From NCBI GenBank assembly GCA_021782065.1, contig JAJXVQ010000034.1, positions 1 through 10,686 on the forward strand: 10,686 bases of DNA. The letters are read 5' to 3'. The stretch is from Pseudomonadota bacterium (GTDB lineage: Bacteria > Pseudomonadota > Gammaproteobacteria > UBA1113). This document shows positions 1 through 5,513 of this stretch, one piece after another; position 1 is the stretch's first letter, and each line of letters starts with the position of its first letter. The position numbers and the translations under genes are program-made. The notes beneath the pieces were generated by a model that made no database searches, was not told where the DNA came from, and saw only the letters and a program-made list of their open reading frames with translations.

Positions 1-1
1 T

Positions 2-760
2 GCTGGTTTAGCCATTGTCATTACTGCCGTGATTTGTTCGGCGGCGGCTATCAGCTGCGATATCATGCAAGACCTCAAAGCCGGGCATATGGTAGGCGCT
101 ACTCCTTGGAAACAACAGCTCATGATGATGATTGGTGTGATTGTAGCTTCGGTGACTTTACCCTTTGTGATCGACTTATTGTTTAATGCTTATGGTATAG
201 GCGGTGTTTTACCACACCCAGGTATGGATCCCAATCAAACCTTGTTAGCACCGCAAGCCGGGTTGATGGCAACGGTGGTAGAAGGCCTATTTACTCATCA
301 ATTTAATGCAACGATGTTAGCCGTAGGTATGGTTTTTGGACTTATAGCCTTGTTGTTAAATCCCTTCTTACGCAAGAAAGGATTGAGTATTCCTATCTTA
401 CCGCTGGGCATAGGTATTTATTTGCCCATTAGCACGACCACACCTTTGATTATAGGTGGTTTTTTATCTTACTATGTCAAGCGTGCCATCGATAAACGTG
501 TTAAAAATGATCAGCCTGAACTGCGTGTTAAAAAGGAACATAAAGCTAGCCAAGTTGGTATGCTGGTTTGCTGTGGTATGGTGGCCGGGGCTTCTGTCAT
601 GGCGGTAGTGTTGGCCATACCTTTTGGTATTAAAGGTAGCGCCGATGCTTTGCGCTTAATCCCAGAGAGTTATGATACCCTTGCCGAGTGGCTGAGCGCT
701 GCTGTGACCATTATTTTGATATTGTGGTTTAGAAAGCGAGTACTGAAATCGGCAAGTTAG
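2..760 (+). CDS. OPT family oligopeptide transporter, C-terminal part (5' end outside window)
   Basis: This is the C-terminal 252 residues of an inner-membrane transporter of the OPT (oligopeptide transporter) family, which imports small peptides or metal-peptide complexes by proton symport. The frame is open from base 2 with no credible start, so the gene begins upstream. The recognisable signature is the DIMQDLKAGHMVGATPWKQQ stretch encoded at 59-118, a loop conserved in bacterial OPT proteins, followed by a conserved GIGIYLPIS segment near 409-435. Hydrophobic stretches that look like membrane helices lie near 2-55, 120-185, 300-365, 380-480 (possibly two), 555-630 and 690-735. The end is a TAG at 758-760 after a short basic tail, normal for the family. 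It converges on the minus-strand hybrid kinase gene, so no operon link is implied. Family call is firm; substrate cannot be told from sequence. Confidence 0.88.
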   Translation, partial: AGLAIVITAVICSAAAISCDIMQDLKAGHMVGATPWKQQLMMMIGVIVASVTLPFVIDLLFNAYGIGGVLPHPGMDPNQTLLAPQAGLMATVVEGLFTHQFNATMLAVGMVFGLIALLLNPFLRKKGLSIPILPLGIGIYLPISTTTPLIIGGFLSYYVKRAIDKRVKNDQPELRVKKEHKASQVGMLVCCGMVAGASVMAVVLAIPFGIKGSADALRLIPESYDTLAEWLSAAVTIILILWFRKRVLKSAS

Positions 761-796
761 CCTATGAGCCCCGGAACGTTGGAGGGAGTGGCTGTA

Positions 797-822
797 GTAG
801 GGGCGCTTCGTGAAGCGCCCTT
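797..822. repeat. REP-like element: GTAG tetranucleotide plus perfect palindrome
   Basis: GTAG at 797-800 is followed directly by a perfect inverted repeat, GGGCGCTTC (801-809) and GAAGCGCCC (812-820), which may be folded with a CGTG tetraloop. The stem can be lengthened by G800-T821 and A799-T822. A GTAG/GTGG foot beside a GC-rich hairpin is the known signature of REP sequences mobilised by RAYT (TnpA-REP) transposases. It sits in the gap between convergent genes, the usual place for REPs, and could block or protect both 3' ends. No U-tract follows on either strand, so it is not a classic intrinsic terminator. Whether it is repeated in the genome cannot be seen here. Confidence 0.6.
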
Positions 823-841
823 CCACCAAAATGTGCTAGTA

Positions 842-860
842 CGAATGGCACCTTCATTCG
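842..860. repeat. Small inverted repeat between convergent genes
   Basis: CGAATG (842-847) and CATTCG (855-860) form a 6-bp stem around a 7-nt loop, with a possible G848-T854 wobble. It lies 20 bases after the REP-like palindrome and 10 bases beyond the end of the minus-strand kinase gene. It could be the second half of a paired REP arrangement or part of a 3'-end hairpin for the kinase transcript. No T-run follows, so termination by this hairpin alone is not supported. Confidence 0.4.
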
Positions 861-869
861 CAATAGGTA

Positions 870-3371
870 TTACACGGGACCATTAACAACTTTTTTAAGG
901 TGCTCCGTATCCGTTTTTTCGATAACGGTTAAATAAGAGGGTACATCGCCTATGCCAAAAACCTCTCCTGATAATAGGTATAACTGTTGATAGCCTCGTT
1001 CATGCAATTCTTTGGCTATATCTAAGCCTTTTAAATCAGAAGTGGCGTAATTATTATCGAGAAAGATTTTAGTGTCTTTGGCGTATTTATCCAAATTTTT
1101 TAAAAAATCCTCTGGCTTGTGGTATTCTTCTGTGTCTTGATCCGCAAAAACATGCAACACTAACATATTGATGAAGGTTTTATCATCGTCAATAATAACC
1201 GCATCAACTTTTTCTGTAACACCCTTTTCTGCGTCTTCTTCATCAATCTCAGTGATCCTAATCAAGATTTCAGATGCCAATTGCTTAGGCAAAATTTGGG
1301 TACCGATTTTTACCGCCTTTTCTTGAATCAATATATGGGCGTAATGACTGGTGACCAACATCGATCGCTCTACCTCGCTTTCTGCAATAATCTCCAAACC
1401 ATTTAATTCTTGCGTCAGCAATTCATAGTCCGATAGCAGAAAAACACTTTCTTTTTCAGTAGGCGCCAACGCCGCTATAAATTCTAAGGCTTCTTTCCCC
1501 TGATGAAAATGCTTCAGTTGTATTGAAGCATCTGCGCCTAAAATACTGTCAAACCTAAGGTCCCACGCCCCATGTATGGAAGTATCATCATCTAGAATAA
1601 CGATAATATCATTGGGTCTCAAGGTTATTGTTTCGGCTATCCAATGGGGCGCCGTGGCCCTAGGAAAAATCAATGTCAGGGTAGTACCTTTACCGGGTTC
1701 CGATGCAATCTGCATTTCGCCCTGATTGTGCTCCAGTGTTTCCCACACTTGGGTTAAACCTATGCCATGCCCTGATTTCTTCCCTTCTGTCACCGCCGTT
1801 TTACGCATGATTTTGTCAAGCAATTCAGATGACATGCCTTTTCCCGTATCTTGAATGATAATCTTGACCCATTCATTGTCTGCCTTTAGGTGTAAATCTA
1901 CTTTTCCAGATTCTTCCTCCAGCGCATCCACCGCATTGTTGATCACATTAGACAGCATGCGCTTAAAACTACTCGCTTGCGTTTTAATAAAGGCAAAATG
2001 GGTGTTGGGTTCAAAGTGATAGTCGAATTTAACAGGCAGGTTTTCGTATTGGTACTTTTTAGCACTCAAGGTTTCCAATAAAACCGTAGACACCAAAACG
2101 GCTTGACGTTCTTCGAATTCTGCCATTTCAGCTGCATCTTTTTTCTGATATTGATGCAATAAATGATTGGCAATGTCGCTAATGCCTATGGCCGCTTCTC
2201 TTAAGGCTATACGATTGGCTTCTGGCAGTTGGGTGCTCTCTTTTACGATGGTGACCAAGCTTGCCAAGGGTGAACGTATATCGTGTGCTACTTGATTGGC
2301 GAGTTTGGTGAATTTCCCCTCTTGCTCCAGAAGGGTTTTTTGTTTTTCATTTTCAATTCTCAATCGTTCCGCTTCTTTTTCAGCGGTAACTTCTATTGAA
2401 GAGCCAATAATGCCTATAATCTTACCTTTATCATCATATAGAGGTGCTTTTATGCTGCGAAATACTTTAGTCTCCCCAGTAGCAATATTCTTCATTGGCT
2501 CATCTTGCGACAATATTTCACCCGTTTTTATCACCTGCTCATTATGTTTTAGCACATGCTCAGCAACTTCCTTGGGATAAAATTCGTAGGGGGTTTTGCC
2601 AATAATATCTCTAGTGGCACCAATTGCTTTTAAACAATGCGCATTCATCCCTAAAACAATTCCCTTTGTGTCATGCCAATACACTGGAGTTGGCAATATG
2701 GGGGCTACAATTTCAAGCGCATCTAATATTTTCGCATTATTTGGATTTATACCTACCTGATAAGAAGCCAAATTTAAAATTACATTTTTAACTTCTGATT
2801 TAGCATAATCAGCAAAGTTAAAATTAACTGGGCCTGGATCTTGCTCTTCATATTTGAAAGCAATTTCCATTTTCAATGGCCAACCTATTTCTTTCAATAA
2901 CTTTACTATATATCCATTATATGAAAAATTTGGGGTTGCACAAACAGAGTATTGATGATCTTCACAATATTGAAATATGGCTAAGAACAAATGCCGAATT
3001 ATCCCACGGCCGCCATGACTTTTTAGTACCGCAGCCCTAGTCAATTCAGCACAATGGCTTTTATCCTGAGGCAAGTACCTTTGTATTACTGCACTACCGT
3101 TATAGCCTTCCATTTCTAATTTATTATTTTGATCTACACGTGTTAAACGAGCACAGCCCACAATCTGTGATTCATCAAAAGCGCCAAACCAAATTGCTTG
3201 ATCTGTAAATCTATCTACTAACACCTTTCTATTGTTTCTAACTTCTACCTTCAGTTGCGAAGGGTTATCAGGAGAAAAATCCCAGCTTACTTCTTCCTGA
3301 TATACTTTATACAATAGAGCACAAGCATCTTCAATTAATTCAGCGCTCTCTAACTTTTTAATTATTATCAT
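870..3371 (-). CDS. Hybrid histidine kinase with N-terminal LuxI/FeeM-like acyltransferase (GNAT) domain: GNAT-PAS-HisKA-HATPase-REC-REC
   Basis: This 833-residue soluble signalling protein has no visible signal peptide or membrane segment. Residues 1 to about 190 look like a GNAT-fold domain of the LuxI/FeeM autoinducer or N-acyl-amino-acid synthase type: a VYQEEVSW start, a GAFD strand, VGCARL and an ELTR motif at 109-112 matching the E-[IL]-[ST]-R signature of those enzymes. A PAS domain follows (about 229-333), then a short helical linker. The kinase core has phosphoacceptor His363 in VAHDIRSP, an N box with INNA (477-480), QDTGKGM with Asp508, and GHGIGL (534-539). Receiver 1 has DDD 594-596, Asp648, Thr674 and Lys696; receiver 2 has DDD 728-730, Asp772, Ser801 and Lys819. 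Both receivers keep all key residues. The ATG is supported by AAGGA six bases upstream (complement of 3378-3382). The first module's DNA is visibly AT-richer than the kinase core. The acyltransferase may be catalytic or only ligand-binding; substrate unknown. Kinase and receiver calls are firm, LuxI/FeeM resemblance moderate. Confidence 0.85.
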   Translation of the reverse strand: MIIIKKLESAELIEDACALLYKVYQEEVSWDFSPDNPSQLKVEVRNNRKVLVDRFTDQAIWFGAFDESQIVGCARLTRVDQNNKLEMEGYNGSAVIQRYLPQDKSHCAELTRAAVLKSHGGRGIIRHLFLAIFQYCEDHQYSVCATPNFSYNGYIVKLLKEIGWPLKMEIAFKYEEQDPGPVNFNFADYAKSEVKNVILNLASYQVGINPNNAKILDALEIVAPILPTPVYWHDTKGIVLGMNAHCLKAIGATRDIIGKTPYEFYPKEVAEHVLKHNEQVIKTGEILSQDEPMKNIATGETKVFRSIKAPLYDDKGKIIGIIGSSIEVTAEKEAERLRIENEKQKTLLEQEGKFTKLANQVAHDIRSPLASLVTIVKESTQLPEANRIALREAAIGISDIANHLLHQYQKKDAAEMAEFEERQAVLVSTVLLETLSAKKYQYENLPVKFDYHFEPNTHFAFIKTQASSFKRMLSNVINNAVDALEEESGKVDLHLKADNEWVKIIIQDTGKGMSSELLDKIMRKTAVTEGKKSGHGIGLTQVWETLEHNQGEMQIASEPGKGTTLTLIFPRATAPHWIAETITLRPNDIIVILDDDTSIHGAWDLRFDSILGADASIQLKHFHQGKEALEFIAALAPTEKESVFLLSDYELLTQELNGLEIIAESEVERSMLVTSHYAHILIQEKAVKIGTQILPKQLASEILIRITEIDEEDAEKGVTEKVDAVIIDDDKTFINMLVLHVFADQDTEEYHKPEDFLKNLDKYAKDTKIFLDNNYATSDLKGLDIAKELHERGYQQLYLLSGEVFGIGDVPSYLTVIEKTDTEHLKKVVNGPV

Positions 3372-3590
3372 AATAAATCCTTTTTAGATGAATGGGAGGA
3401 AATACCTTGGACAGTCTTGTTGACTTTATATGGTTTTTGCTGCTTAGAAAACTTTATTTTCATAATGGTATTTTCTCTAATAGAAACAGCTAATTGTAAA
3501 GCCATGGATTCCACAGAAACCAATAGCACCATTTTTTATGTTGCCAATTCTATACTAATTTTGAAAGTTTATCCAGTAAATCAAATCTGC

Positions 3591-3613
3591 GCCAATGGAT
3601 GTTTTTCATTGGC
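3591..3613. repeat. 7-bp perfect inverted repeat, possible operator or hairpin
   Basis: GCCAATG (3591-3597) and CATTGGC (3607-3613) are perfect inverted copies separated by nine bases. Further GCCAAT copies lie at 3543-3548 and 3612-3617. The element is in the divergent gap, about 220 bases from the large kinase start and 290 from the small one, so it is a candidate binding site for a dimeric regulator controlling one or both genes. The geometry, with half-site centres 16 bases apart, is only loosely operator-like, and an RNA hairpin is the alternative. Confidence 0.4.
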
Positions 3614-3831
3614 CAATCTTTCGTTAGTCTACTTTGCTAAGGCCTGTATCTGAGTGCTATTAGGGAGGAGTACTAATGGCCATTTTGTGACCGTTAGCTG
3701 TGAACATATGCCTTACTCTATGGCAACGATAGCTCTGGGAGCAACACCTGGGAGTTTGCAAATCTCGCATCTTGAAGTGGTAATGGGTATATCTCTTGTA
3801 ATTTAGCGCATGTTCCTTTATGCTCAGTGCT

Positions 3832-3848
3832 TGCGTATAGCTTACGCA
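3832..3848 (+). promoter_or_regulatory. Hairpin in the leader of the small histidine kinase gene
   Basis: TGCGTA (3832-3837) and TACGCA (3843-3848) form a 6-bp perfect stem around TAGCT, ending four bases before the GGAGG at 3853-3857. If transcribed, it would sit immediately upstream of the ribosome binding sites and could influence translation start. As DNA it could also be a small operator. I know of no family this matches. Confidence 0.4.
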
Positions 3849-3870
3849 GACTGGAGGTATAGGATGTGTC

Positions 3871-3877
3871 AGAGGAG
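3871..3877 (+). promoter_or_regulatory. Ribosome binding site deciding the start of the small histidine kinase
   Basis: AGAGGAG lies seven bases before ATG 3885, good spacing for a Shine-Dalgarno site. An equally good GGAGG (3853-3857) precedes an in-frame ATG at 3864, which would add seven residues (MCQRSIH). The longer frame reaching ATG 3810 has no such site and crosses the hairpin at 3832-3848, so it is unlikely. I prefer 3885; 3864 remains open. Confidence 0.6.
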
Positions 3878-3884
3878 TATACAC

Positions 3885-4679
3885 ATGGTTAAAACCGTCA
3901 CCCTAAAAACAGATGACAAGCAATTCGAGTATGAGCAAAAATTAGAAACGGTAGCCGCCATCGTAGCGAACATTGCGCACGAACTAAACACACCACTCAC
4001 CGCTATAGGCTTTGGGGTCAATGCGGCAAAAAAGTATTTCTTGGTGTTATTAGAAAATTATCAACTGGCGAAAAATAATAATCTACCCGGCCTAAAACTC
4101 ATTCGGCCTAAGCATTTCGAGGTGTTGGCTACTTTATTTGACGATCTGGAGAGAGAAGCTGATTTTAGTAAGCTTTTTATAAAAATCCTCGTTCAGAATA
4201 TAAAGCAAGATCTCACTCAGGAAAATGGCCACAGTGTGCAAAAAATATATACCTGTATAGAAGAAGCACTGTTACAGTATCCTTTTGCACACCAACAAGA
4301 AACTCTAGTTCATTGGGACTCCAAACAAAGTTTTTCCTTTATTGGTTCCGACTTTCTCATTAAATATGTTTTATTTAACCTTTTAAAGAATTCCTTTTAC
4401 CAAATAGAAAAGGCGGGTAAAGGACGGATCCATTTGTGGCAAACTATTGAGCATAATGCCAATGTTTTACACTTCAAGGATACCGCTACAGGGATTCCCG
4501 CAGATATAAAAAACCAGTTGTTTCAACCGTTTGTAAGCAGCCGTCAGCATGGTATAGGATTAGGATTGGCTTTCTGCAACAAAGTCATGCAAGATCTAGG
4601 AGGAAGCATTGACTGTCTCTCCGTTGAAGGCGAATATACTGAGTTTTTGCTGTATTTTCCGCCGATTAAGCCGTTATAA
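3885..4679 (+). CDS. Small soluble histidine kinase (HisKA-HATPase only)
   Basis: This 264-residue cytosolic sensor-type kinase has almost no input region: only about 22 residues precede the H box and no transmembrane segment is visible. The phosphoacceptor is His32 in IAHELNTPL, closer to the NtrB-like HPK4 style (HELNNPL) than to the common HELRTPL. A long helical stretch (about 45-120) follows, wider than a standard dimerisation domain. The ATPase part has an N box FNLLKNSF with Asn169, the D box KDTATGIP with Asp199 (usual form DTGxGI, so Ala replaces the first Gly), an F box QLFQPFVSS and a G2 box HGIGLGLAF (222-230). The C-terminus LLYFPP is typical. There is no receiver, and no response regulator gene is adjacent; the receivers of the divergent hybrid kinase are the nearest possible partners. 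Signal input must come from the helical region or a partner protein. Kinase call firm, pathway unknown. Confidence 0.85.
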   Translation: MVKTVTLKTDDKQFEYEQKLETVAAIVANIAHELNTPLTAIGFGVNAAKKYFLVLLENYQLAKNNNLPGLKLIRPKHFEVLATLFDDLEREADFSKLFIKILVQNIKQDLTQENGHSVQKIYTCIEEALLQYPFAHQQETLVHWDSKQSFSFIGSDFLIKYVLFNLLKNSFYQIEKAGKGRIHLWQTIEHNANVLHFKDTATGIPADIKNQLFQPFVSSRQHGIGLGLAFCNKVMQDLGGSIDCLSVEGEYTEFLLYFPPIKPL

Positions 4680-4789
4680 AAAAGTATTCTATTCCAGTTG
4701 ATTCAGTGCCAATGGGTTAGATAAAGGATAATGATCTGCCATTGTATCAAAAAAGATCACACAAAATGAAAATAAAGAAGAGAATGCGC

Positions 4790-4818
4790 TTGAGTTTTAA
4801 TCTCAGATAGAATATAAT
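4790..4818 (+). promoter_or_regulatory. Sigma-70 promoter of the initiator tRNA gene
   Basis: TTGAGT (4790-4795) and a perfect TATAAT (4813-4818) are separated by exactly 17 bases, ending 29 bases before the mature tRNA 5' end. A start near 4825 would give a short 5' leader to be removed by RNase P. The bases after the -10 box (ACCTCTTCG) are only moderately GC-rich, so a stringent-control discriminator is not obvious. The remaining gap from the small kinase stop (4680-4789) shows nothing else I can name, and no clear terminator for that kinase. Confidence 0.8.
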
Positions 4819-4847
4819 ACCTCTTCGTGTGGAAACAATGGTTTTAT

Positions 4848-4924
<77 letters not shown>

Positions 4925-4949
4925 AATTAAAGAACAAAATAAATGAAAG

Positions 4950-4976
4950 AAACCGCGCAAAGTAGGGCGGTTTTTT
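4950..4976 (+). terminator. Rho-independent terminator after the initiator tRNA
   Basis: AAACCGC (4950-4956) pairs with GCGGTTT (4967-4973) around a ten-base loop, and the 3' arm runs into six T residues (4971-4976). It begins 25 bases after the tRNA CCA end. It should release most tRNA transcripts, with read-through available to feed the rimP operon, for which I see no separate strong promoter. Confidence 0.82.
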
Positions 4977-4981
4977 ATGTA

Positions 4982-5008
4982 TAAAAGTGGGCTATAGGCC
5001 CATTTTTA
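4982..5008 (+). promoter_or_regulatory. Second long hairpin with U-tract in the rimP leader (possible attenuator)
   Basis: A stem can be drawn from T4982 to A5008: TAAAAGTGGGCT pairs with GGCCCATTTTTA, with an ATA loop and two G-T wobbles (4987-5003 and 4993-4997). The GC-rich core TGGGC/GCCCA is followed by TTTTT, so it has the form of an intrinsic terminator. It begins only five bases after the first terminator's T-run and ends 19 bases before the rimP ATG. In E. coli the metY-rimP leader is where nusA-operon read-through is controlled, so an attenuator role is plausible but inferred. Confidence 0.6.
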
Positions 5009-5027
5009 GTTTTTAGAGAGTGTGTAA

Positions 5028-5492
5028 ATGATATACAAACAGTTAGATACATTACTTGCGCCAGCACTGACTCATTTGGGTTATGAGTACTGGGGCTGCG
5101 AACAGCGAATGGAAGGGCGCCGTTGTATCTATTGTATCTATATCGATAAACCAGGTGGTGTAAACTTAGATGATTGCGCCAAAGCCAGCGCTGACATAGC
5201 AGCTTTATTAGAAGCCGAAAGCGATTTGAGCGAGGCCTATGTTTTAGAAGTTTCTTCACCGGGAATGGAAAGGCCGTTATTTAATCTTCTACAGTATCAA
5301 CGATTTATAGGTGAAGTGGTGAGTATCAAGCTGCACGAAAAAATAGCTGAACGACGATTATGGGAAGGCGTTTTAACGGCAGTGACGGATAAAGAGGTGG
5401 TCATCAAAATAGATGAAACTGAATATCCGATACCATACATCAATATTGCTAGGGGACATTTGGTAGCAGCCGAATTATTGAAAAAGGCGTGA
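5028..5492 (+). CDS. rimP: Ribosome maturation factor RimP
   Basis: RimP is a cytoplasmic factor needed for late maturation of the 30S subunit. The 154-residue length matches the family (about 150). The N-terminal alpha/beta domain (about 1-80) carries the family pattern LGYEYWGCE, an IYIDKPGGVNLDDC segment and the SSPGMERPL motif (about residues 75-85), and the C-terminal SH3-like barrel follows with VSIKLHEK and a VVIKIDETEYPIPYINI stretch. ATG 5028 has only a weak GAGAG site (5016-5020), but homology begins at once after it. First gene of the rimP-nusA-infB-rbfA-truB operon; 21 bases separate it from nusA. Expression probably depends on read-through of the two hairpins upstream. Confidence 0.95.
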   Translation: MIYKQLDTLLAPALTHLGYEYWGCEQRMEGRRCIYCIYIDKPGGVNLDDCAKASADIAALLEAESDLSEAYVLEVSSPGMERPLFNLLQYQRFIGEVVSIKLHEKIAERRLWEGVLTAVTDKEVVIKIDETEYPIPYINIARGHLVAAELLKKA

Positions 5493-5513
5493 GCAGTTAG
5501 AAGTGAGGCCAAT

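Larger units (their letters stand above)
3372..3863. other. Divergent intergenic region between two histidine kinase genes
   Basis: This stretch of nearly 500 bases separates the starts of the two kinase genes and should carry both promoters, but I see no box pair good enough to name. Its first ~290 bases are AT-rich; 3654-3806 is richer in GC and open in one plus-strand frame (GTG 3654 or ATG 3708 to TAG 3804) without a ribosome binding site at either start. A strong Shine-Dalgarno (GGGAGGAG, 3663-3670) precedes ATG 3676 but opens only a four-codon frame (MAIL, stop at 3688-3690). The octamer GAGGAGTA occurs at 3665-3672 and again at 3872-3879 in front of the small kinase gene. I see no convincing gene here. 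A decayed gene or small insertion is possible. Confidence 0.5.

Noticed and set aside
797..860. Intergenic palindromes as a bidirectional intrinsic terminator
   Set aside because: Neither hairpin is followed by a T-run on either strand; a REP-like reading fits better.
2296..2580. 94-codon plus-strand frame inside the hybrid kinase gene
   Set aside because: It is antisense to the conserved PAS and H-box region and is best explained as a shadow frame.
3417..3653. 78-codon plus-strand frame in the divergent gap
   Set aside because: It starts at TTG with no ribosome binding site, contains a dyad repeat, shows no recognisable motif and lies in AT-rich non-coding-looking sequence; an internal ATG at 3465 is no better.
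3772..3802. Possible promoter TTGAAG-19-TGTAAT before the small kinase
   Set aside because: Spacing is too long and the -10 box is weak; not good enough to annotate.
3660..3884. 74-codon minus-strand frame
   Set aside because: It overlaps the leader, hairpin and ribosome binding sites of the small kinase and has no ribosome binding site or family signature of its own.
3810..3884. Longer N-terminus of the small kinase from ATG 3810
   Set aside because: It would cross the 3832-3848 hairpin and two good Shine-Dalgarno sites and adds residues without kinase or sensor character; ATG 3885 or 3864 is better supported.
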